DNA of 22,218 nt. It comes from Chloroflexota bacterium (lineage in GTDB: Bacteria; Chloroflexota; Limnocylindria; Limnocylindrales; CSP1-4). The stretch is from the NCBI GenBank assembly GCA_021801545.1, contig JAJYXX010000162.1, forward strand, positions 1-22,218, read 5' to 3'. The notes beneath the pieces were generated by a model. That model saw nothing but the letters and a program-made list of their open reading frames with translations. It had not been told where the DNA came from and made no database searches. The translations under genes and the position numbers were made by a program. Shown one piece after another: positions 15,520-21,797 of the stretch. Positions within the stretch are counted from its first letter, which is position 1, and the number at the start of each line of letters is the position of its first letter.

Positions 15520-15858
15520 TTACGCCGAGATCCTTGGCGTCTCTCCCTGTCTGCGCACCGTGTGGACAACCCGGAGAGAGTTCGACGGCCAGCTCGAGAT
15601 CCACTCGTTTGGCAGGACCTCCGTGACGTACGTCCGGAAGTCGTAGGCAGAGTAGCGACCAAGCACCTGGCAGGTGCCCTGCGGATCGCCATTGCTCGTC
15701 CAGATCTTCAGGATGTCGATCGTGTTCGGCGGCTCGAAGGCGTTCGTCCAGTTCGTCTTGGCAACGGCCGATGTCGTCCCGACCACCGCGGAAAGAACGG
15801 TTGCGACGATGACGTACAGCCGAACTCTCAGGAGCGAGGGGCGACGACGGCCGGTCAC
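15520..15858 (-). CDS. Short secreted protein with truncated SpoIID/LytB-like domain, probable gene remnant
   Basis: The 112-residue frame starts at GTG 15858, overlapping the stop of the upstream propeller gene by 4 nt (GTGA). It has a signal segment (about 10-33, ending TSAVA). The segment YDFRTYVTEVLPNEWISSWP, followed by SNSLR, strongly resembles the opening of SpoIID/LytB domains (from memory: DYV-VLPNEW-WP-ESLKAGA). SpoIID proteins cleave peptidoglycan glycan strands or bind cell wall. In complete proteins AGAxAVKTYAWY and at least a hundred more residues follow. Here the similarity ends at SLR (about 15571), then 15 unrelated residues and a TAA. No other frame downstream restores it. 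The C-terminal part is therefore lost, and function is doubtful. One cysteine is present. Confidence 0.6.
   Translation of the reverse strand: MTGRRRPSLLRVRLYVIVATVLSAVVGTTSAVAKTNWTNAFEPPNTIDILKIWTSNGDPQGTCQVLGRYSAYDFRTYVTEVLPNEWISSWPSNSLRVVHTVRRQGETPRISA
15522..15540 (-). terminator. Hairpin at the 3' end of the SpoIID-like remnant, between convergent genes
   Basis: ACGCCGAG (15522-15529) and CTTGGCGT (15533-15540) pair over 8 bp with one wobble and a 3-nt loop, overlapping the TAA. On the minus strand AACGATTTGG follows, only a short T-run. It might end minus-strand transcripts facing the PHP gene; termination strength is uncertain. The 95 bp between the two convergent stops (15425-15519) show no gene. 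Confidence 0.3.
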
Positions 15859-17048
15859 GGGAGCACCTCGTTCGAGGCGATTGACAGCGTGTACGTCGGC
15901 TGAACGGGCGGATTGCCCGATAGCCCCAGCCAGACAAGGTGATGTGTGCCAGGCAGGAAGACAGGCTCAACGGCACCGGGGCCGATACCGACGGAGGCAC
16001 CATCGGAGAGACGCATAATCCGGAGCGAGTAGTAGGCAGCGCTGCCGGCGGCTTCGACCGAGCGATCGCAGGTGTGGAAGGCGGCGAACGCGCCGGCGTC
16101 TGAAACGCTCGGCGCCCCGCACGGGTCGCCGAGCTCAAGGGTCGTGACCATCCCGTTGCTGCCGACGACATAGGCAGTGCGGATCGGCAGGATCTCCGAG
16201 ACCAGAACAAGCGCCTGGCTGCTTCGCGAGACGAGCCTCCACGCCAACGGGAACGCATAGTCCGGCTGCCTCGCAACGACATCGCGTACCCTCCCGTCTG
16301 TCCAGACGAGGTTGCCCGCTTCATCGGCGCCGACCGCCGCGCGCCCGTCCGGGAAGTAGACGACGTCGCTGAGGCCGGCGGCGCCGGCGAGCGATGGCAC
16401 GTCGGCTCTCCCGGCAACCCGGGGTCCGCTCGGCGTATTGAAAACGAATCCGCCTTCCGACAAGGCCGTCAATGGTGTATCGCTCAGCGCCGTGAACTGG
16501 ATCGGTGCATCACCCACCAGCGAGGCGATGGTGCCACGGGCACCGTTCTCGAAGGCCACAGACCTCGAATCGGCCGACCATGCCGGCAACGCCAAGCGGT
16601 CCACCGCGTCATCCGGTCCGCGCGGCTCGTAGCCGGCGATCCCCAGGCGAATCGGGTCGCCGCCCATGAGCGGCACGGCATTCAGCTCCACCTGGTTCGC
16701 GGGCGCCAGCTGCGTCCAGACGAGCGCAAGACGTCCGTCGGGAGAGACCGAGAGGAGGTCGCCCAAGGGAAAAGACACCGATGTCGTAGGCCCAAGAGCG
16801 TCGATCGGCTCGGTCCGCGTGACGACCGGGTGGATCGGCGTGGTGCTCGTTGCCCCCGGGAGCGGACCTGGAGTGGCGGACGTGCCCGCCGACGGCTGCT
16901 CACCGACTGTCGTGCTCGTCGGCGGCTTGCCGATCAGCGTCCCCGTCCAACGAGTACCGACCACCATGGCGACGACGACAACAGCCGCTATCAGGAACGG
17001 ACCGAAGTTGCCGCCGCGCCACCTCGGCGGACCCACGACTTCTGTCAT
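15855..17048 (-). CDS. Membrane-anchored beta-propeller-like protein of unknown function
   Basis: The 397-residue product has one N-terminal membrane helix (about 16-32), then a Thr/Ser/Pro linker (35-75) as in exported anchored proteins. The rest carries repeated short motifs typical of WD40/TolB/YncE-like propellers: LLSVSPDGRLALVWT, LPAWSADSRSVAFENGARG, VVYFPDGRAAVGADEAGNLVW and APSVSDAGAFAAFHTCD. Such propellers usually bind proteins or glycans; no catalytic motif was seen. ATG at 17048 follows GGGAGGGG with short spacing and is preferred to an upstream ATG at 17081. It overlaps the SpoIID-like remnant by 4 nt, so the two formed an operon, perhaps a cell-wall-associated pair. No specific family recognised. 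Confidence 0.75.
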   Translation of the reverse strand: MTEVVGPPRWRGGNFGPFLIAAVVVVAMVVGTRWTGTLIGKPPTSTTVGEQPSAGTSATPGPLPGATSTTPIHPVVTRTEPIDALGPTTSVSFPLGDLLSVSPDGRLALVWTQLAPANQVELNAVPLMGGDPIRLGIAGYEPRGPDDAVDRLALPAWSADSRSVAFENGARGTIASLVGDAPIQFTALSDTPLTALSEGGFVFNTPSGPRVAGRADVPSLAGAAGLSDVVYFPDGRAAVGADEAGNLVWTDGRVRDVVARQPDYAFPLAWRLVSRSSQALVLVSEILPIRTAYVVGSNGMVTTLELGDPCGAPSVSDAGAFAAFHTCDRSVEAAGSAAYYSLRIMRLSDGASVGIGPGAVEPVFLPGTHHLVWLGLSGNPPVQPTYTLSIASNEVLP

Positions 17049-17400
17049 CAGCCCCTCCCTCGGCCAGCGCCACACAAACAAGAAGATACGGTGCCTGCTC
17101 CGTGCAGCCGCCCGACGGCGTCAATACGGAGGGCGCGCGGCCAACGGCACCGGGCTTAATGTTGCACGTTCATTCTCCCCCCAGCTTCTCCCCGGACGTA
17201 TCGACCGAGGCTCCCCAGCGTCGGCGGTTCGGGATCGGGCCAATCCCTGGTCCACGCACCGTACACCCCCCCAAAAAAAGGGACCATGTCAATATGTAAT
17301 GCTGTTTATCACCTGCCCGCCTCGAGACGGAAAGCGGGCGCCGACGCTGCTTCGAGCGCGGCGCCGCCGCGTCAGGGTCTCGGCGCTACACTCACCCTCA
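17049..17400. other. Intergenic region between divergent propeller and NuoEF genes
   Basis: This 352-bp gap shows no convincing gene, although one frame stays open through it into the NuoEF gene. It contains a C7A7 homopolymer tract (17266-17279) next to a local A/T-rich island (about 17285-17315), and a -10-like TACACT near its right end. Minus-strand promoters for the propeller gene should lie in the left half; TTGACG (17125-17120, minus strand) is a possible -35 with no good -10 behind it. Confidence 0.5.
17387..17392 (+). promoter_or_regulatory. -10-like TACACT placing transcription start at the NuoEF ATG (leaderless candidate)
   Basis: TACACT ends 8 nt before the ATG at 17401, so a start site 6-9 nt downstream would coincide with the first codon. 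No Shine-Dalgarno is present in the bases before the ATG. The -35 region is GC-only and not recognisable. This fits leaderless expression, which is common in some high-GC phyla, but is inferred from spacing alone. Confidence 0.35.
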
Positions 17401-19275
17401 ATGGATCTCCGCGCCGTCGCGCCCCGTCCCTCGCCGGCCGAACGGGCCGCGGTGGACACCGTCCTGGGTCCGCCCGAGTCGGGCTGGGCGGGCGGGCGAC
17501 GCGACTCGGCCACGGATGGCCACGCCGCCCGCGGCGGCCACGAGGCGCGATCCCGGCGCCACCTCCTGCTGCCTGCCCTTCATGCGGTCCAGGCACGGGT
17601 CGGCTGGATCAGCGAGCCGGCGCTCGGGTACATCTGCCGGCGCCTGACGATCCCCCCGGCCGAGGCGTACGGGGTGGCGACGTTCTACTCGCTCTTCTCG
17701 ACGGCGCCGCAGCCGCCGGCGGTCGCCCACATCTGCGACGACATCGCCTGTCGGGTCGCCAGCGCCGAGGCCGTCTGCGCCGACCTCGAGCGGGCGCTCG
17801 GACCGGCCAGAACCGCGAGCCCGGACGGGCGCACGACCTGGCTGCGCAGCCCCTGTCTCGGGCAGTGCGATCGGGCACCGGCGGCGCTCCTGACCGTCGC
17901 CGGCGAACGGCCGGTCAGCGCGGCGATCGCCCCGGCCGATGCGGCCGGGATCCTCCGCCAACTCGAGCATGCCGCCACGGGCATGGCCCCGGGCACCCCG
18001 ACCAGCGCCCCGATCGGACCGTCGGTCCCCCAGGCCGGCGCGCCGGGCCTCCGACTTCTCGCCCGCGTCGGCACGGTCGACCCGACGAGCGTCGACGCGT
18101 ACCGGGCTGCCGGCGGCTACCGGGCGCTCGAGCGCGCGCTCGCGATCGGCCCGGACCGGACGATCGCCGAGGTGACCGCTGCCCGCCTCGTCGGCCGCGG
18201 CGGCGCCGCCTTCCCGACGGGCCGGAAGTGGGCTGCCGTCGCCGCCGCCCCGGCTCGCCCGCACTACGTCGTCTGCAACGCCGACGAATCGGAGCCCGGC
18301 ACGTTCAAGGACCGGATCCTCATGGAGGAGGATCCATTCGCCGTCGTCGAGGCGATGACGATCGAGGCGTTCGCAACCGGTGCCGAGCGCGGCTTCCTCT
18401 ACCTGCGCGCCGAGTACCCGCTCGCGGCCGAGCGCCTGACGAACGCCCTCGCCCGGACGCGCGGGGCCGGCCTCCTCGGGCCGGACATCCTCGGCTCCGG
18501 CTTCGCCTTCGAGATCGAGCTCCGACGCGGCGCCGGCGCCTACGTGTGCGGCGAGGAGACGGCGCTCTTCAACTCGATCGAGGGCAAGCGCGGCGAACCA
18601 CGCAACAAGCCGCCCTTCCCGGTCGAGCGCGGCCTGTTCGGCCGGCCGACGGCGATCAACAACGTCGAGACGCTCGCCAACGTCCTGCCGATCCTGGCCG
18701 ATGGCGCCGCCGCCTACGCCGCGACCGGCACGGACGGCTCGACCGGCACCAAGCTCTTCTGCCTCTCCGGCAACGTCGCTCGGCCCGGCCTCTACGAGGT
18801 CCCATTCGGTACGACCCTTGGGGAGCTCCTCGACCTGGCCGGTGGCGTGCGCGACGGTCGCCACATCCAGGCGATCCTCCTCGGCGGGGCGGCGGGCACC
18901 TTCGTCGGCTCGGACCGGCTCGACACCCCGCTCACGTTCGAGGGGACGCGGGCGATCGGCGCGAGCCTCGGCTCGGGCGTCGTCATGGTCTTCGATGACG
19001 CGACCGACCTGCTCGACATCCTCCGCCGGATCGCCGCGTTCTTCCGCGACGAGTCCTGCGGCCAGTGCGTGCCGTGCCGGGTGGGCACGGTCCGCCAGGA
19101 GGAGCTGCTCCACCGGCTCGCAAACGGCCATCCGCGCGGCACGGCGGCCGACGAGCTTGCCCTCCTCGGGGAGATCGGCCGGGCGATGCGCGACGCGTCG
19201 ATCTGCGGCCTTGGCCAGACTGCCTCGTCGGCGATCGAGAGCGCCCTCCGACAGCCCGGGCTGGTGCGCCTGTGA
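17401..19275 (+). CDS. NuoE-NuoF fusion, NADH-binding diaphorase subunit of NAD-dependent formate dehydrogenase
   Basis: The 624-residue protein fuses two subunits. Residues about 50-190 are NuoE-like, with [2Fe-2S] ligands Cys112, Cys117 (CDDIAC), Cys152 and Cys156 (CLGQC). Residues about 215-624 are NuoF-like: NADH site GRGGAAFPTGRKW (265-277), FMN site NADESEPGTFKDR (293-305), GAGAYVCGEETAL, NNVETLANV, and a [4Fe-4S] site ESCGQCVPC (Cys553, 556, 559) plus Cys602. It moves electrons between NAD(H), FMN and iron-sulfur clusters. The next gene overlaps by 4 nt and is an FDH-type iron-sulfur protein, and fdhD is nearby, so formate dehydrogenase (FdsB-like) is a better call than complex I. The ATG at 17401 has no Shine-Dalgarno. 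The first 50 residues are poorly conserved. A [FeFe]-hydrogenase partner is an alternative. Confidence 0.9.
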   Translation: MDLRAVAPRPSPAERAAVDTVLGPPESGWAGGRRDSATDGHAARGGHEARSRRHLLLPALHAVQARVGWISEPALGYICRRLTIPPAEAYGVATFYSLFSTAPQPPAVAHICDDIACRVASAEAVCADLERALGPARTASPDGRTTWLRSPCLGQCDRAPAALLTVAGERPVSAAIAPADAAGILRQLEHAATGMAPGTPTSAPIGPSVPQAGAPGLRLLARVGTVDPTSVDAYRAAGGYRALERALAIGPDRTIAEVTAARLVGRGGAAFPTGRKWAAVAAAPARPHYVVCNADESEPGTFKDRILMEEDPFAVVEAMTIEAFATGAERGFLYLRAEYPLAAERLTNALARTRGAGLLGPDILGSGFAFEIELRRGAGAYVCGEETALFNSIEGKRGEPRNKPPFPVERGLFGRPTAINNVETLANVLPILADGAAAYAATGTDGSTGTKLFCLSGNVARPGLYEVPFGTTLGELLDLAGGVRDGRHIQAILLGGAAGTFVGSDRLDTPLTFEGTRAIGASLGSGVVMVFDDATDLLDILRRIAAFFRDESCGQCVPCRVGTVRQEELLHRLANGHPRGTAADELALLGEIGRAMRDASICGLGQTASSAIESALRQPGLVRL

Positions 19276-20189
19276 CGCTCGACCCGATCTTCACCACCCC
19301 ACTTGCCCGACCGAGCCGGGTCCCGACCGCGCCCTCCCGGCCAGAGCCGGCCCCGGTCGAGCTCTCGATCGACGGACGCGCCGCCACCGTCCCGACCGGC
19401 TCGACGATCCTGGAAGCCTGCCGGGCGCAGGGGATCGACACCCCCACCCTCTGTTTCCTCGAGAACCTGACGCCGGTGAACGTCTGCCGGATCTGCGTCG
19501 TCGAGGTGACCGGCTCGCGCGTCCTCGTCCCGGCCTGCTCGCGCACGGTCGAACCGGGGATGGAGATCCAGACCGATTCCGATCGCGTCCGTCACAGCCG
19601 GAAGATGGTCCTCGAGTTCCTGGGCTCGTCGGTCGACCTCTCGCTCGCGCCTGATGTCGCCCGGTACATGGAGCGCTACGGAGCCGACCCAGCACGGTAC
19701 GGGCCCGTCGCCGAGACCGTCGCGCAGCCGGTGAAGATCGACAACGAGCTCTACGTCCGCGACTACTCGCGCTGCATCCTCTGCTACAAGTGCGTCGAAG
19801 CCTGCGGGGTCGACGCCCAGAACACGTTCGCGATCGCCGTCGCCGGGCGCGGCTTCGATGCCCGGATCTCGACCGAGGCGAACGTCCCGCTCCCCGCCTC
19901 GGCCTGCGTCTACTGCGGCAACTGCATCGGCGTCTGCCCGACCGGGGCACTCATGTTCCGTTCCGAATTCGAAATGCGCCGGGCCGGCACGTGGGATGAA
20001 GCCGCCCAGACGCAAACCGACACGATCTGCCCGTACTGCGGCGTCGGCTGCACCCTGACCCTCCACGTGCAGGACAACGAGATCGTCACGGTGACCTCGC
20101 CGCTCGATCAGCAGATCACCGAGGGCCACCTCTGCATCAAGGGTCGCTTCGGCTTCCGGTTCGTCCAGAACCGAGCCGAGGGCGAATAA
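19272..20189 (+). CDS. Formate dehydrogenase alpha-type iron-sulfur protein lacking the molybdopterin catalytic domain
   Basis: The 305-residue product starts at GTG 19272, overlapping the NuoEF stop (GTGA). It carries a plant-type [2Fe-2S] domain (Cys61, 72, 75, 89), two [4Fe-4S] ferredoxin motifs CILCYKCVEAC (168-178) and CVYCGNCIGVCPTG (212-225), then the [4Fe-4S] motif that opens molybdopterin oxidoreductases, CPYCGVGC (253-260) with Cys288 in LCIKGRFGF. It ends 17 residues after Cys288 at a TAA. Intact FdsA/FdhA proteins continue for some 600 residues with the Mo-bisMGD domain, which is not found here in any frame. The His-Cys3 cluster motif seen after the [2Fe-2S] domain in FdsA and NuoG is also missing: His108 is followed by no cysteines. 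It may carry electrons for a catalytic subunit encoded elsewhere, or be a truncated gene. Confidence 0.85.
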   Translation: MTLDPIFTTPLARPSRVPTAPSRPEPAPVELSIDGRAATVPTGSTILEACRAQGIDTPTLCFLENLTPVNVCRICVVEVTGSRVLVPACSRTVEPGMEIQTDSDRVRHSRKMVLEFLGSSVDLSLAPDVARYMERYGADPARYGPVAETVAQPVKIDNELYVRDYSRCILCYKCVEACGVDAQNTFAIAVAGRGFDARISTEANVPLPASACVYCGNCIGVCPTGALMFRSEFEMRRAGTWDEAAQTQTDTICPYCGVGCTLTLHVQDNEIVTVTSPLDQQITEGHLCIKGRFGFRFVQNRAEGE

Positions 20190-20259
20190 GCCGCAGCGAA
20201 CCCGCAAGGCCCATCATCGGCATCGACCCCGTGGGTCTACATCACATCTCCCCGAGTTG

Positions 20260-20265
20260 TATCAT
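20260..20265 (+). promoter_or_regulatory. -10-like TATCAT at the antitoxin start
   Basis: TATCAT overlaps the first possible ATG of the antitoxin (20264). If it is a functional -10, transcription would begin near 20272 and the GTG at 20273 would be a leaderless start, giving a protein beginning MERTQISL. No -35 was recognised. It is the only promoter-like element in the 74 bp after the iron-sulfur gene. Confidence 0.3.
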
Positions 20266-20530
20266 GCTGCGCGTGGAGCGCACGCAGATCTCCCTCGATC
20301 CCGAACAGGCCGATCGTCTTCGCCGCCTCGCCCGTGAGCGCGGAACGTCGATGGCCGCCCTGATCCGGGAGGCCGTCGAGGCGGTCTTCCCGGCCGACGC
20401 GACGGACTCCCTGGACGCACGCTGGCAGCGCGCGCTGGCCAGCATCGGCGGGTTCCATTCGGGCCTGACGGACGCGTCAGAGCGGCACGACGATTACTTC
20501 GCCGAGGCGATCGAGGCGAGCCACGGGTGA
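20264..20530 (+). CDS. Ribbon-helix-helix (CopG-type) antitoxin
   Basis: The product (88 residues from ATG 20264, 85 from GTG 20273) begins with the RHH pattern RTQISLDPEQADRLRRLA, a strand then helix, followed by RGTSMAALIREAVEAVF, the second helix with its typical SMAALIREA core. RHH proteins dimerise, bind operator DNA and, through an acidic tail (DASERHDDYFAEAIEAS), cover the toxin. Neither start has a good Shine-Dalgarno. The stop overlaps the PIN-domain gene by 4 nt (GTGA), the normal antitoxin-toxin layout. It probably represses its own promoter. Confidence 0.85.
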   Translation: MLRVERTQISLDPEQADRLRRLARERGTSMAALIREAVEAVFPADATDSLDARWQRALASIGGFHSGLTDASERHDDYFAEAIEASHG

Positions 20531-20925
20531 CGGCGTTCGTCGACACGTCCGCCCTCTACGCCCTGATCGCCGAGGACGATCGACACTACGCCGCGGCGGC
20601 CCGGGCGTTTGGCGAGCTCGGCCAGCGACGCGAGCGCCTGGTCACCCATGACGACGCGGTCCTCGAGGCCACAGCCATCCTCCAGCACCGGATCGGGATC
20701 CCGGCGGTCCGTCGCCTCGATGGCATCCTCGCGCCGATCGAGATCGAGTGGGTGGACGCCGAGCTTGCCGGCCGCGCCCGGTCGGCTCTCCTGGCGGCCG
20801 ATCGCTGTTCGCTCTCGCTCGTCGACTGGACGAGCTTCCTCTTCATGCGCGACCGCGCGATCACGGCCGCCTTCACGTTCGATCCCGACTTCGCCGACCA
20901 GGGGTTCGACACGATCCCGGCCTGA
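20527..20925 (+). CDS. PIN-domain ribonuclease toxin (VapC family)
   Basis: The 132-residue protein has the PIN acidic residues in order: Asp6 in FVDTSALYALI, Glu47 in VLEATAILQ, Asp100 in SLVDWTSFLFMRD, and Asp119/Asp121 in AFTFDPDF. VapC toxins cleave RNA (tRNA or rRNA in studied cases) with Mg2+ or Mn2+ until bound by the antitoxin. The GTG start overlaps the antitoxin stop. It ends 17 bp from the convergent fdhD stop, with no terminator in the gap. All catalytic positions look intact, so the toxin is probably functional. Confidence 0.9.
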   Translation: MTAFVDTSALYALIAEDDRHYAAAARAFGELGQRRERLVTHDDAVLEATAILQHRIGIPAVRRLDGILAPIEIEWVDAELAGRARSALLAADRCSLSLVDWTSFLFMRDRAITAAFTFDPDFADQGFDTIPA

Positions 20926-20942
20926 CCCCGGCAGGTCAGCGA

Positions 20943-21797
20943 TCAGGCGAGGTCGATCCGCTCGGGGTGGGCGTAGACGTTGAAGTCCTCGCCCCGGAGG
21001 AAACCGACGAGCGTCTGTCCGAGCCGATCAGCCGCCTCGACGGCGAGGTCCGAGGGCGCCGAGATCGCACAGACGATGGGGATGCCGGCCACGGCCGCCT
21101 TCTGGACGATCTCGAAGCTCGCCCGACCGCTGACGAGCAGGATCCGGCCGTGGAGCGGCATCCGCCCGGCGAGCACCTGCTCGCCGACGAGCTTGTCGAG
21201 CGCGTTGTGGCGCCCCACGTCCTCGCGGAGCGAGAGGAGCCTGCCGGCCGGGTCGAAGAGGCCGGCCGCGTGGACGCCGCCGGTATGGTCGAACACCGGC
21301 TGGGCGGCCCGGAGCGTGACCGGCAGATCGAGGAGCACGGCGCGCCCGACGACCGGACCGGGCGGCAGCGGGGCGCAGCGGACCTCGATCTCGTCGAGCG
21401 TCGCCTTGCCGCAGATGCCGCACGAGGCGGTCGCCACGAAGTGGCGCCCGGCGGCGAGCGAGGGGTCGAGCGCCCGCCTCAAGTGGACGAGCACGATGTC
21501 GTCGGGCTGGGCGGCCTCAGCCGGGTCGGCGAACTCGACCCCGCTGACGTCGTCCGTCCCGATCAGGCCCTCGGTCCACAGGAAGCCGACCGCGAGCTCG
21601 GCCTCGAAGCCGGGCGTGCGCATCGTGACCGCCACGCTCACCGGATCCTGACCGGGGCCGGCCGCCCGGATCTCCATCGGCTCCTCGCCGACGAGGTGGT
21701 CCTCGCGAACGGTCGCGGCCGAGCCGCGGACGGCCACGATCCTCGTCACCGTCGCGTGGCGGACCGGCTGACCCGGGAGCGTCGGATCGGCGGTCAT
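20943..21797 (-). CDS. fdhD: Formate dehydrogenase accessory sulfurtransferase FdhD
   Basis: This 284-residue protein matches FdhD throughout. It has LVGEEPMEIR (35-44), TPGFEAELAVGFLWTEGLI (61-79), the essential CxxC as CGIC (Cys126, Cys129), FDHTGGVHAAGLF, REDVGRHNALDKL, GRASFEIVQKA, and the C-terminal FNVYAHPERIDL. FdhD takes sulfur from the cysteine desulfurase and inserts it into the molybdenum cofactor of formate dehydrogenase. ATG at 21797 overlaps the upstream decarboxylase stop (ATGA). It is convergent with the FDH-type genes, which supports an FDH in this genome even though the visible alpha subunit is incomplete. Confidence 0.95.
   Translation of the reverse strand: MTADPTLPGQPVRHATVTRIVAVRGSAATVREDHLVGEEPMEIRAAGPGQDPVSVAVTMRTPGFEAELAVGFLWTEGLIGTDDVSGVEFADPAEAAQPDDIVLVHLRRALDPSLAAGRHFVATASCGICGKATLDEIEVRCAPLPPGPVVGRAVLLDLPVTLRAAQPVFDHTGGVHAAGLFDPAGRLLSLREDVGRHNALDKLVGEQVLAGRMPLHGRILLVSGRASFEIVQKAAVAGIPIVCAISAPSDLAVEAADRLGQTLVGFLRGEDFNVYAHPERIDLA

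Noticed and set aside
17266..17279. C7A7 tract as an intrinsic terminator
   Set aside because: No stem precedes the A/T run on either strand, and the neighbouring genes diverge from this region.
16666..17400. 245-codon upstream extension of the NuoEF frame
   Set aside because: It runs antisense to the propeller gene, has no similarity to NuoE, and the NuoE domain begins only after the ATG at 17401.
17286..19131. Long open frames of 570 codons (plus, alternative frame) and 577 codons (minus) over the NuoEF gene
   Set aside because: Both are Arg/Pro/Gly-rich shadows; the NuoEF frame has complete iron-sulfur, FMN and NADH motifs.
20187..20189. Possible selenocysteine or readthrough at the end of the FDH iron-sulfur protein
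   Set aside because: The stop is TAA, not TGA, and the sequence after it does not continue a molybdopterin domain in any frame.
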